From contig NC_051101.1 of assembly GCF_901709675.1 (NCBI RefSeq), positions 3,032,501 to 3,096,500 on the forward strand: DNA of 64,000 nt. Reading direction: 5' to 3'. The DNA is from Syngnathus acus (taxonomy: Eukaryota > Chordata > Actinopteri > Syngnathiformes > Syngnathidae). A program made the position numbers and the translations under genes. The number at the start of each line of letters is the position of its first letter. Position 1 is the first letter of the stretch. The notes under the pieces were generated by a model that was not told the origin of the DNA, ran no database searches, and saw only the letters and a list, made by a program, of their open reading frames with translations. This document shows positions 37,296-50,656 of the stretch, one piece after another.

Positions 37296-39930
37296 TTCTG
37301 CTTTTAGCTGCAGTTTGGCGTCCAATCAAGCAGCCAGTTACTGAAGCGTTGCAACGTTCACGCCACTTCCTGGTTGACTTTAATGGACACGTTGCTTCAC
37401 ATGTGTCCTCAAGTCAAATTATGACATCATCACAGAAGATTATAAACGTCTTGGCTGCTTTAGTAGGATGATTATCTCTTTAAAGGAAATGCTTTTAACG
37501 CCAGCCGACCTGCTAACGTGATGTAAGCAGAACAGTTACCAAAGTGCGGAAGTGAAACTAAACATGCAATCACGTGACACAAGCCACCTATGACAAGCGC
37601 CAGATTCCTGCGCGCTAAGTCAGCTGACCGGAAGCGCCACCGTGTAAACGATAAATACGGCAAAATGCTGCTGGGAAATTATTACTGTGGGGAAATAGTT
37701 GAATCATAAAAATTATTTATATCTGGCATGGTTCTCACAAGATGTGACAAAAATGCTTACACTATAGATACACTGGATATACACTTTCAAGTAAATTTAT
37801 TAAAAAAAAAAAAAAGATTTTTTTTATCGTAAATATGCAATACCCGTTTTGCCTGGCACAATGGAAAAAGCTCTGCAGAGAAAATAATTTCCCTCTAATT
37901 AATATGCATACAGTATAGTGGAAATGTACGTCACAAGCTTACTGGCATGATGACTGTTTTAGTGTTTAACTCTAGAATTTAAAAAAATGTTTCAAAGACT
38001 CGTTTTCAGTTTCTAAAACTACTCTAATGAATCAAAATTGATAATGGTTTAAACATTACATTACAAACATGCCATTTTCTTCTCCTTTTAATCAAATCAG
38101 CAGACTGCAGTAGAAAACGTCTTGAAATGACAACATCATCTGATTAACTGATATCTAGTAGCCCATTTGAGATGATAAGCCTACCTTTTGTATCTTGAAA
38201 GTTATTCATTTCCATTCAATGTGAATGGACCATGAACCAATCAAAACCAAAGAGGTTAGTTTGCATAACAGTCGCGTCCCAACCTAAAAAATGACCATGT
38301 AAGCCCCTTCACTTCAACAGCGACTGACTGCATTTCCTTAGGGATGAGGACGAACTAAATAAGTTAGTTTCTAAATGCAGCGCTCAGGGCCACAGTTATT
38401 CAATTTATGATCCTGACAAATATAGCCTTGTACCGTTGCTCAACCATTCCAACAAAAATATGTCAACTCTCCTTGCGCATCAGATTCAATCCATCACAAT
38501 CAAGGTTATTTCCAAGAATGTGTGCAGAACATTAACAAGGAATTCTCCTGTGCAAACAGTAAAATAATGAAATTAAAAACAGACACGTATAAAAATATGA
38601 CAACAATGATAATAAAAACAATGGAAAACCCAAGATTTCAATCAAATGTATTCAAAACTATTTATGTGCTTCATGAGTCGTGTGCTTGGTATTTGCATCC
38701 TTCTAAATAAAACCAAAATGTGTGCACAAACAAACGCAATGGAATGACGAGTGACTTCATCCAAATTGGAAAAACAAGTCGTTTTGAATCACAAACAACT
38801 TTGTTATGAGGTTGTGCTCTCTCCTCTGTGATTTCCTAATCTATTTTTTAATAATTCCGAAATGGGTTTTTCCTTCTCATTCTCCTCCCCAATACCACTC
38901 TGGGGAATGCAGGAGTTATTTTCCAAGGCCTCGGTTCTCCCCTCCCCCTCCTGCTCCATTACCACCTTACCTGGCTGCGAAGTTGTGTGTGTGTGTGTTG
39001 AGCAGCCACTCCCCCAAGGAGGTGTACTTCCTGTCTTTGGTCAAAGAAGAATGGGGCAGGACAGCGCAGCCAGCGACTTGAGTACTTTTCTTCCTGGGAG
39101 TTTCATGCTGCGCAGCTAAGAGAAGCGAAAGAAGTGGACAAGAGCCTGCAAAAATATTTGTTTGATTTATGAGAAAGCAGTTCAGTGAGATCGGCTTCTA
39201 GAGTATAACAAGGCACAAGGGGGTTGAAGGAGGAGGGGACAAGATAAGTGTCAATCTGTTGAGACTTGTTTGGGAATTTGAAGAAGGAAGGAGGTGGGGA
39301 GAGCCAGAGAGAGGCAGCGAGAAAGTGGAGGAGAGTTCAGGCGTAAACATTTGGCTTTTTTTCCGCCACTCTTAGATAAGCAGCTTCATTTTGGAAATAT
39401 GCTTGAGATTAAATAAGTCACCACGGACAAGGTGAAAGCAAAAAATGCAGACTTGTGTGTTGTGCAATCCCTATGCTTGAGAGCTGAGCAGGACCGGGGG
39501 GAGACCAGCTCTCCCCACGACTTCACATTCAGGTGAGTGTCTTGTGATTTCCACATATACACCACCGTGAGTCTTTTTCTATTCTGTCGTGACTTGCATG
39601 TTAAATGCCGTGCCTATGTGTAACCGGCCTTTTGGCCTCCTTTGGTATGCGGCGCTTTGCAGGTTTGTGCTGCATTCTTAGCAAACTGTACCAGGGTGCC
39701 ACCTTTTCTTCTCTCTCTGCGGCCTGGGTGTTCCTTTCTGCTCTTTGGCAGACATGCATGAAGCTACTATGTATCATTCAGTTCTGTAACAGTGGAGATG
39801 TAAAACTGGCTGAAGCAAAACGTGTTGACGTCTTTATTTGTACTTCATTATATAAGATGTTACTTTGATTTGAATTCTTTTGTGACTTAACTGTGTGAAA
39901 TGTCTTTAAGGTTCTCCAAATTATGGTACC
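37296..39930. other. divergent promoter region of m6pr and arhgef5
   Basis: The m6pr promoter should lie just right of 37.3 kb. The middle is AT-rich with no gene seen. A non-coding arhgef5 exon probably ends at about 39533 (CATTCAG|GTGAGTG) after a GA-rich leader; the first coding exon starts at an acceptor near 39910. Confidence 0.45.
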
Positions 39931-42900
39931 ATGGGGACCAAAAGGCCAAATTGCACCCTCTTTGACAATTCATCAAATATAAAGACGTGTGACCGCAGCC
40001 TTCAGCCAGGCGGAAGAATCTCCAGGGATCCAAGTCCAAGGCCAGCCATGACTGCCCAGGCAGAGTGGGAAAGCGGCCGAGACAAAGAGGGACGGCGGGA
40101 TCGGGAAGGGGAGAAAATGAAAGACAAGCCCAGGTACAGAGATACAGAACCCCGTGAGAGATACTACGAGCGAGACCGAGGTCCAAAGACCAGGCCGAGG
40201 GAGGCTGGCCAAGAAAGGAGGCGAGACGATGAAAGGAAAAATGGGAGGCCGCTGTCAAATGTCGAGAGCGTCATTGGGCGGGAGATGGAATGGAGCATGG
40301 GGAAAGGTGACACATTTCCCAGGATGAGAAGAAGTCGCGAACGGGATGAAGGACGCGAGCAGAGGCGCCAAAGAGACAAGCCGAGAAGGACCGAGGCGGA
40401 CGACTGGGAGCGCGAAAGAGATCGAACTCATCAGAGGGAGCGAGAAAGAGGCGAATGGCGAAACTATGAAAAATCCCGGCAACGATATCAAGAGTCCAAC
40501 CCTCCTCCCAGAGAAAACAGGAAAGACATGGAGTCAAGAAGAAGAGAAAACGTGGGAGGCAAGGAGGCCAGGATGCCCTCACCGCACAGTCGGAGAGACA
40601 GGGGGATGTATCACGACAGCGAGAGGGCCTACAAGACAGCCAGAGGGAGGGGCACGAGGAGCGAGGGAGACAGCGATGACCGAGACAGAAGGCGGCAAAA
40701 AACGAGGGGCAGCAGAGAGCGGGAGGAGTTGACATATCAACACAGCAGAAGTGAGGGGGACAGCAAGGGCAGCTCAGCAAGGGAGCCGGACAGACACCGG
40801 CACAGAGACCGTGTCGGGACGGGGGAGGAGAGGGACAGACATAGGGAGGACGGTGGGAGAGTAGCGTGGGAGGGGGGGGGACAGTCCAGAGACAGGAGAG
40901 AGAAGGAGCACTACAGGGCGCACGGGCCGAGGAAGGAAAGGCAAAGACAGGAAAGAGAGGCTGACCCTAGGGGGGATGACACAACCCTCAGGGAGGCGGC
41001 CTCGAGGGCGCCGCCGAAATCTCAGAGTAGTGGTGAGTGGAGCAGCGATATGGACAATGACACGCGACGCAGGCGAGGCAGAGAAGAAGAGGGGGAGTCG
41101 GGGAAGGACAGCCAGCGGGACGACAGGAGGAGTGCAAAGAGAGAAGAGCAAAGGAGAAGTGAGATAGGCAAAAATGAGATGGAGCAGAGACGGATGTGGT
41201 TAGAACCAGCGAGGGGCAGGAACAGCCAACAGTCGTCTCTGGAGGATGACTTTGCAGACAGAGAGAAGCCCGGCGAGTGGAACGAGGGGAGGGAGGCACA
41301 GGCAGGACCAGTTGATAGTCGGAGACGGGAGGGGGTCAGCGTAGACGGGGAAGAGGAGGTCCCAGGGGAGTTAGATGGCAGCCATGGAGGTATGGGGCTA
41401 AGCTGGCAGAGGGATGCAGAGAGAGAGAGCAACAGCGAGGAGAGCGAAAGGGGAAGTGAGACAGGGTGGAGGCCAGATAGTGAGCGAATACACTCAGGAG
41501 AGGACGGCTTCGTGACCGTGTCGAGCGGCGGTGACGACGAGGACGAGCGAGAGGAGTTTCTGGACTGTCAGGACTTTTGGGGGGGGCGGGGTTTCGAGAG
41601 ACACTCCTCCGACTCTCGGACGTGAGCCGCAGACGAGGGAGGAAAATGCTAATGAGGAAGAACCGGCTGGGAAGCCCAAATACGTCTTCTGCGTGATCGG
41701 GCAAACGTTAGAACGAGCGAAGACTGACAGGATGTCGCCGTCAGTTGCTGAGCAGGAGGAAGAAGCCGAAAGCCGCAACCTCCTTTCGGAAAGCAGCGAT
41801 GATGTCAGCTGGCAACCTCCTGATGACCTACGCCCGTCACCGATGAGCAATGATGAGCATGTGATGAACAGCCAACGGGAGGCTGACGGGGACAACAACA
41901 GGTGTACAGAGGACAACCAAGAAACGCTTTCTCCGCAAGACATGAAAGCGAGGAAAGCGGAGCACCCGTACGCCGAAATTGGGCCTTTTAAAAGGGATTC
42001 ACAGACTGAAAAACTCCTCATGAAGTGGAGGGAAAAGAGTAAAGAAATTGTAGAGAGGGAAGGACCGTCTCCTCCCCCGAGGAATCCTTACGCCGATGTC
42101 TACTCACAGCTGACGTTTGAGCAAATTCTGCCTGCCTTAGAAGGACTCAACGTTGAAGACATGAGCCCAGAAGAGAAAGAAGCCATTCGCATCCGAATGA
42201 GCGGCGCGTGGAGCATGTCAGAGGAGCCGAAGCGTCATTCACAAGCCCCTCACCTTAAGTGGGCCAAAAACGTGGTAAGGGAGATCCTGGGACACTCGGG
42301 CGAGGACCTGACAGAAGACCCCGGCTCGGGAGAGCGAGGACCCGCACGGACCGAGACGAGCCGAGCGGACGAGGTTGCGCAAGGGACTGCGGAAATGCAC
42401 CTCAGGAAACCGAGAGAGGACGAGCCGCAGTCCGAACCCGAGCTGGAGCTGGAGGAGGATGTGGAGGGACTGAGAGGTATGGGGCAAGGCCAGGAAGACA
42501 TGCATGCTCACCGGCTCTCGGCCATGCATGCTGACACATCCGCGTACACTCGCGCTGACACATTGGTTGACACACGAGGGAAGGAGGATCCAAACTCGGC
42601 CGTGGATATAGAATCTGAGCCTCAGCCCGAGCTGCGGTCAGAGAAGGTAGCCGTGAAAATGGCCGAGGAGACAGACAACGAGGTAAAGATGTCAGAGACT
42701 GAGAAAGAGGCGAGCAGACAGAAGGAAACGGAGATATATTTGAGCGTGAGCAACACGCTGTATAAGCCGAGCAGCTGCCCCATTCTCAATTATCCGTCTC
42801 AATTGGATCTCCTCCAACCCTCCACAGAGGGTAATGATGATGAGGTAGATGATGAAGAGGCAGAAGGCAAAAGGGAGGGGCAGGAGACAGGTTCGCTGCA

Positions 42901-45900
42901 GGATCAGGACTCATCAAGTGCAGAGTCAGAACCAGATGAGCTTAGCACAGACGGAGCAGACCCGGAAGCAAGGAAACGGGGAGGCGCCGCTCTGACGAGC
43001 ACCTCCAGTTTCCGGGACTTGGGTTCCGAGGCCCGTTTGAGGAGACGGGGCATCCGTAAGACCACCGAAAGAAGAAACGAGGTGCTTGTAGAGGTGGAAG
43101 AGGAGGAAGGTGTTGCCGGCGATCGCAGAACTCGAATATTCACTACAACAGGTAACCAAAGAGGAGGCGGTCCCTGATTCTGATGGTTCTTAGCTCACCA
43201 ATCAACTGCCTGTTTTCTTAAATGATCCAAAATAGGAGGTGCCCCCAAAAAATATCAAAAAATGACTTTGTAGTAGCTGTTCTGATGGAATCAGCCTGTT
43301 TTGAGGGGGGTACCTGTCGGTAAGAATGAAGTTGTTTTCTCAGAATCTGTCGCCCATTTAACTCATTCACTGCCATTGATGGCTAAAGACGTCTTAAAAG
43401 GGCTGGCAATGAATGGGTTAATATTTTTTGCCAAAGATGTTATATTTCAAATGAGTTTTTTGGGGCACCTTGTAGAATACTTGATTGTGCTCTCTCTTGT
43501 TTTGATCAATGCCTTGAAACCTCACATTTCCAGAATATTGCATCATTGCATGCCACTGTCACAAACCCACATCTGATGATGAAATCTCACAATTTGACTT
43601 CATCGGAAGACTCGTCTTTACTGTCAGTCTTACGCGATTGTGCGGCCCCACGCATCACAGGTAACGTTGTGGTTGGGTGGGTGGTGGGCGGAGTCAAGTG
43701 CAGGCAGTGAAGGAAACCAAGAGAAGTTGATTGAAGGAGTAGTACTCAGAAGTTGAACAGCTTCAATGTCACCAAAGTCCCTTGGACTAACTCGAGCATT
43801 TCATTTTTTAACTTCTTTAAGTCCCTCGGACTAACTCGAGCATTTAATCTTTGTACTTCTTTACCATTTTCACTGTGATACTTTGATGGGAACGTACAAT
43901 GTTTTGACAACTGGAAACTTTCTTCTTCCAGACGAGGATGATCGCTGTAAAAGCTGGGGAGAGGTGGACCTGAGGTGAGTCCAAAAAGTCAACTTTAGAA
44001 AATACTTTTGTGATGCTCAACACTAAAGCGTAGTTTCAAATCCATGTATGTTGTTGTTATTTTTCTTGTTATAAACAAAACACTGGTGTTGTGTTTCTTC
44101 AGGAACGTTTTGGACACAATTGGGAGACGGAAAAGGAATTCAAAGTTTTTCAGTGAGTAACTCATTTCCCATCTATGGCACATGCAAAAGTACATAATGA
44201 CCTAAGTGAATTGCTCTCCATTATGCAAAGATGAAGAAATAGAACTCTACAGTCAGAAAACATTCCACGCTTGTTTTGGGTGTTATTTTCCTAATAAATC
44301 TTAATCGAGTGTATTAGTTGGCTGGGCAACGTGCCTTCAGATGTGTATCTACAGACGGGAAAAGCGTGACGCATTGGCTCATTTCCCTTCAGCTTGTGTG
44401 ATTCATCCGGGCAGAAACACTAGCTCACAACACCTCCGCCTCTTACCGCACGCAGCTCTGACCAAAATGATACAAATGAAAAGCAAAAAAATGTGTTTGG
44501 AGAAGCTAAAACAAAAGTCTGCCTGCTCTTGACTCACATAGAAGTGGAGTGTGTGTGTTGAGGCATTGTAGACTATATGTGTGTGTCCGCGAGCAACAGG
44601 CAGGTTTGCGCAAGCTTTCGTATCTACAACCTTGCGGGGAAAAAAACTGCTGCTACTAACTTTGCATTCCAGCGAATATGTGTAAATCAGACACAGACAG
44701 ACATATCATAGTTCAATTTATTTTGAACCAAATGAAAAGTATTAGCGTACTAAAAATGCAAACTTGCCCTATTTGATCAAGTTTTGTCTAGTTTCTTGTC
44801 TTTAACTTCCTGTACTTCATTTTTTTTTTTTCTAACATCCTCTTCTTGCCCTCTTTTTCTCCTCACCATGAAAGATCGCGCTCAACTCTACCAGCAGTAC
44901 AGCGAAGCGGCCCAGAACTCCGAAATCCTGCGCCAGTCTCGCTCCGATATCCTCTCGGTTGGCGAGGACAATTCGGCCTCTCCGGCCGCGTCGCCGCCTC
45001 CGGCCCGCCGACCTCTCCCGCCGCTGCCCCCGGTCCCGCACCCCCACTCCCTGTCCCATGCGGGCTCTGTCACCAGCGTGAGAAGTTTGCCTCTGCCCGA
45101 GCCCCACAGGAGCGAGGGCAGGCCCTCGTCGCCGCGCCTCTCCATCTCGCTCACGCAGTCGGCCACGCTGTGGCGAGAGCTGCCGGGAGTCAGGAATAGC
45201 AACGAGCTGGAGGACCTCACGGAAGACAAGAGGCGTCTTCAGGAGGTAAGGCAGCAGGACTGCTCTTTGTTACATGATCACTCTGTTTTGGGGCCTCATT
45301 TTATTTCTACAAATGGCTGTTTTGCTTTAAACAAAGCGTAACCAAAACGAATCATTCTGTGATTACCTCATAACTCAAGCTGCTACAAAATAGTACAAAA
45401 ATACCAGAGTTTCCCCATCGTTCTCCAAGCAGCGATTGCGTAATCGTTCATTTGAAAAAAAGTCAGGTCCGCCTTTGCCAGTTAGCTTTTCAACAGAATT
45501 GACACTTCCACTTTTTTTCCAGTCAAGCCAAAAAGACATCATGGAGAACAGGCGGACGGGCATCAGTCACATTGTGTTCCTCTTTTTTTCATTTCAAGGT
45601 GCGATTTGAAGTGGTGACATCTGAGGCGTCCTACTGCCGCAGTCTGGACATCGTGGTGGAGCATTTTGTCAAGTCCAAACAGCTGGGGTCGCTACTGACC
45701 ACCCAGGATCGCAACTGGCTCTTTTCCCGGCTAGCCGACGTCCGCGCCATCAGTCACAGGTCAGATGGGATGCGGCTTTGTAGCTTTAACAGTGGTGGGC
45801 AACATATGGCTCGTGGGTCACATACGACCCGCTCGCTGCTTTAATTCGTCCCGCCGAGCATTTACATTTTTAAGAGTCGCAAGCGGCGCAAATAACCACT

Positions 45901-47840
45901 TTTGATGTCTCACGTCTTAGTTTCTTGTCAAAGCTGGAGGAGCGGCTGGAGTCTGACATTATGCACTTTACCGTGTGTGACATCATCGCCCGCCACTGCC
46001 AGCGCTTCAAGATGGTTTACGTTCCCTACCTCACCAACCAGTCCTATCAGGACGCCACCTACCAGAGACTCATGTAAGAAACGATTCATCCTCTCAACTG
46101 CTTCATGTATTTTTCGACTGCTTCAATTTTTTTTTTCCAGGAATGAGAATCCAGGCTTTAAGCGCATCGTGGAGAAGTTGGAGAGGAGTCCTGTTTGTCA
46201 GAGACTCCCCCTTCGTTCCTTCCTCGTCCTTCCATTCCAAAGAATAACACGAATCAAACTGCTGGTCCAGGTGAATTTGTGCTCATTCCTAACAGAACTT
46301 CTTTCCCTGTCATCCTGGTGCCAAGTTGGATATATTTAAATTGTTGCAAAAAGACAAAGAAAAAGCAAAACATACATGCAAAATTGCTCTATGAGCTCGC
46401 AACAATTCAAAATCTACAGTGTGTGACTTTCGAGGCATATTTCTACCTCTAAATTTGATTACATTTTTTTAACAAACATTTTATTGTTCCCTCCGCAGAA
46501 TATCGTGAAGAGAACAACTGCGGGCACCCCAGAAGCGACGCAGGCTATTAAAGCTTTGAGACTGTTAGAAAAGGTCAATTTTCATTCAGGCTTCCCGCTC
46601 TGTCTCCCTCTGCTGGTCATTATTTTTTATGCCGCTTGCCAGGTTATAACCATTAATTTTTTTTTTTTTGGTGCCCTCCAGCTGATCCAAGAGAGCAACG
46701 ACAGCATCTCCCAAATGAAAAGCATCGAGTCGTTGGTGTGTCTCAGCGCCAAGGTGGACTTTGAGTGCAGGGTGCGTCAAACCTTTGGATTTTCTCTGTG
46801 GAAATTTAAAGTGGCGATCAATGCTGACAATATGATCTTGCTGGCAGACTCTTCCTCTCATCAGTCAGTCTCGGAGGTTGGTACGAGAGGGACTGGTCAC
46901 CGAACTGATGGACTTCTCCCTAAAGGACACAGAGAGGAATATTTACATGCACCTCTTCAACGACTACCTGCTGGTTTCGCAACATAAAGAGTGAGTGAGT
47001 CGGCGTTTATTTATTTATTTTGACTCTGACTGGGTTGGCGACTTGCAACAACATCCCGTTCTTCACGCATCTGCCCCATCTTTTTATCTTTGAGTCAAAT
47101 CACTCTGACGTTCAAATTATTCACGTCAATCAAGATATCTAATTATCACTTTCCCATATCCAGGGGGGGGCGATTTACGGTGATCGACCACGCTCCCGTG
47201 GAGGAGCTGCGAGTGGAGAACTGCCGTGTCAAACTTCATTCCCTGCAGAAGAACCTTTTCAGGCTCCACATGTCCAGCAAGTCGCTGCTGCTAAGGACCG
47301 ACACACAGTAAGAGGCGGTGTAAAGTCACAAAAGGCTGAGGAAATATGCAATCATTTTTTTTGCCTTTTGTTTCCTTCAGGAGTGATAAGCTACGCTGGA
47401 TATCCGCCCTTTCACGTCCTCACCCTGAAGTGGATTTTTCTTCAGCTCAAGGTAAATGCCTCATTGCCTCATTAATCAACCATCCATATTATAAAATCTA
47501 ACATGATTTTTCATTTCCTTTTAGATTTCCCACAGATGCAGTGTATCAGAGCGTTTGTGGCCCAGCAGCCGGATGAGTTGTCGTTAGAAAAAGCTGACAT
47601 CATACTGGTGCACCAACAAAGCAGCGACCGTAAGACCATCTCAAACTTGTAATCCATTTGATTTCTTTTCCTCATGGCTTTCTATGGCTTTCCCCAGATT
47701 GGGTCGAGGGCACCAGACTGTCCGATCGGCATCGCGGATGGGTACCGGACTCGCATTTGGAATTGATCGGCAACACCAGGGTCCGACAGCGCAATCTGTC
47801 AGATGCCCTCAAGCTCACGACGGCCACGGCCGCGGTATGA
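39931..47840 (+). CDS. arhgef5: Rho guanine nucleotide exchange factor 5-like
   Basis: Rho-family GEF that activates RhoA-type GTPases downstream of Src and G proteins. Coding exons: 39931-43151 (giant), 43932-43974, 44103-44152, 44875-45245, 45599-45759, 45921-46073, 46141-46270, 46499-46573, 46682-46771, 46848-46990, 47164-47307, 47381-47451, 47525-47629, 47698-47840. The giant exon codes about 1,070 mostly charged, disordered residues, Arg/Glu/Asp-rich at first, then acidic with KPKYVFCVIGQT. Next come DRAQLYQQY-type sequence and a proline-rich stretch, a DH domain (VRFEVVTSEASYCRSLDIVV to LPFQRITRIKLLVQ), a PH domain (HLFNDYLLVSQHKE) and a C-terminal SH3 (IRAFVAQQPDELSLEKADII, GWVPDSHLELI). 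A one-base frame break lies in a G8 run near 41579-41586. NGEF/ARHGEF19 share DH-PH-SH3, but the large N-terminus and synteny favour arhgef5. Confidence 0.9.
43359..43421. repeat. short dispersed-type repeat
   Basis: AACTCATTCACTGCCATTGA at the left and CAATGAATGGGTTA at the right form a weak inverted pair around a TAAAGACGTCTTAAAAGGG core. This looks like a common teleost short repeat; it lies in an arhgef5 intron. Confidence 0.45.
43775..43862. repeat. two-copy 44-base tandem repeat
   Basis: AAGTCCCTTGGACTAACTCG and its copy (one base changed) start 44 bases apart, in an arhgef5 intron. Confidence 0.8.
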
Positions 47841-49364
47841 GCGGGACAGAAAGCGACAGACTCATGCATCCGCTTGCCTTACATTTCCTCTTGGGATGAT
47901 TTGGAGAGTCTCTGTTTCTGAATGTGGATTCCTGCCTTTTAATCAAAGACATTGGAGCAATGCAAGACCACAGTAGATGAGGCCTGGACTTGTGGACTCT
48001 ATGATTTTTTTTTTTTTATCCTCATCACAAACTGTGTGTGGTTATAATATGTGTTTTCAAAAGCAGAAATATTTTCCCAAGAAATGTTATGAGGAAAATA
48101 ATACATCTGTATATCTATTCGAGTGGCATAGATGAGTTAAGCGCGCATGTATTAATGCAACGCGAGCTCCTGCATGCAGGAGACCTTGACAGCGCTCAAT
48201 GTAAAAAAAATGGCAACTTCTTAAATATACAGAACGTTTTAGGGACACAGTGAACATGTTTCAATAAATTCAAATTTCAATCACGCACGTGGGAACGCAC
48301 TTACTGGAATGTTCATTTATATAAACACAGCTACAGAAATCAGCAGAGGTGACATTTGATAGCTGCACCTTTAGCTCTGGCAACAGCAATAATAAATTGT
48401 TTTAAAATAATTCGACCTTTTAAAAGTATACCGTTTATCTTCCAAATTTCCACCTGCATTGGAATAGTACCAGTGCAAGTTCCTTCACGTTGATCCCAAG
48501 GTATGCGGAACACGTCGAGCACGTATACGTTGGGGGCGTTTTTTTAAGATTGTCCCGAAAGCACCGATTGGCGGATTGTCACATCACTAGAGATTATTCA
48601 CCAATGAAATCACAGCAAGTTATTTTGTAGTGCAATTCAAATGGTCTGGCATTACTGTCAGTCAACATTGCTATCCAATGATTGGTCAGAAATATTGTGG
48701 GCCGACCGTGTCACATTTGTTGTTTTCGAGGAACGGAAAACGTCAGACGACATCTTTACATTCGGTTGCACTCCCAAAAATGATCAAAAAAGTAATCAGA
48801 GCGATAAACATTTTTCTACAGTAGTTAATTATTTGACGCGATAGACAAGCAGGGTTTTTTGGACTTGCTCTGATATTGAGGATCGTATTTAAGCTGTCTT
48901 GAAGGTACGTAAACCAGAAACGAGGTATTGCTACATGGTCCTCAAAGCAACGTTAGCAGCTGCTTGATTCGTGTTAACATCACTACATTTTACAAATAGT
49001 ACCACAATCTAGACAAATAGTGCTGAACTGACCGCTCGTCAGCCTCGATTAGGTTGTTTATGGGAATTCGGCTGTCAAATCAACCAAGTTCAACACTGAT
49101 GTTGTGACGTCACGTGACGCGGCATTGTTGCTCAATCGCCATAGTTTTGTTTTTATTTTGCTCCATTTCGACCATGTGGAGGCCAATCGCCATAGTTTTG
49201 TTTTTATTTTGCTCCATTTCGACCATTTGACCAAACTTGGAGGCCAGAAACGAGATAAGTAGCTAAACCGCGTGGGGAGGAAAAAGACTATTCCGAGTCC
49301 GTTATCGTTGTTTACATTCTTTTGCCCCGCCCACGTCTGAAAATGACAACGTCATTGCCACCAG
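47841..49364. other. 3' flank of arhgef5 and promoter of the Atg8-type gene
   Basis: No coding exon recognised. Contains a 51-base tandem duplication at 49133-49227 (CAATCGCCATAGTTTTGTTT repeated) shortly before the next gene. Confidence 0.5.
49133..49227. repeat. 51-base tandem duplication
   Basis: Two near-identical units beginning CAATCGCCATAGTTTTG and ending TTTCGACCAT, spaced 51 bases, about 140 bases upstream of the next start codon. Confidence 0.85.
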
Positions 49365-50040
<676 letters not shown>

Positions 50041-50656
50041 AGGGGAACACGTTGCCGACGGGAAAGAGGGGTGACGGGAGCTGCCGTCATTAATATCACT
50101 ACGCTGGTGTATGAATAATCACGCAGGCTAAAGTTGCAGTTTCATTTACGATTAAATGTTTACTTTTTTGATTCTTTACAAGGCTGATGAAAAAAAGTGA
50201 TGGAAAAAGAAGTTGTCCCATGATCTCAACCGGCGCTCTCGTCCTCTCTTACTCGTGTATTTAATGAACATAGTTTTGTTTTTGTAAATGATGCAATCAT
50301 GGATTTTTTTTGTGGCAAATAAAGACGAGAAAAGCATGATAATGAGCAGTTAATTTTAGCATATCGTGTCACTTAACACTTTTTGCGCAATGCTTCTTCC
50401 TCTACCCTGTCTTTGGTCTTACACTGTATAACCAAGATTTAGAGGAAGGTCATATGTAGAACTAAAGAGAATCTTAACAAGGGGAAGTAGTCAGTCTTCA
50501 ACAAACAGCTGAAGATCGGACACATCTGAGAGTTTTCGTCCCCCCCGCTTGCACATCCTCAAGGTGAGAACTTCATCTCTTATCAACTAGTCAGTCCCAT
50601 ATTATTCAGTACTTTTCCAGGGAAAGAGAAAGTTTGCCGGAGAGAAGAAAGGAATC
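50041..50656. other. 3' UTR of the Atg8-type gene and lectin promoter
   Basis: AATAAA at about 50321 is a likely polyadenylation signal. A possible non-coding lectin exon ends before 50657. No other gene seen. Confidence 0.45.

Noticed and set aside
40271-42021. Several long antisense frames (up to 175 codons) opposite the arhgef5 giant exon
   Set aside because: The exon is low-complexity purine-rich on the sense strand, which leaves Ser/Leu/Pro-rich open frames on the other; no splice or domain evidence.
43498-43660. Possible extra arhgef5 exon ending ATCACAG|GTAACG
   Set aside because: A plausible frame exists but its phase does not fit the upstream exon, and exons 43151 and 43932 already join directly in phase.
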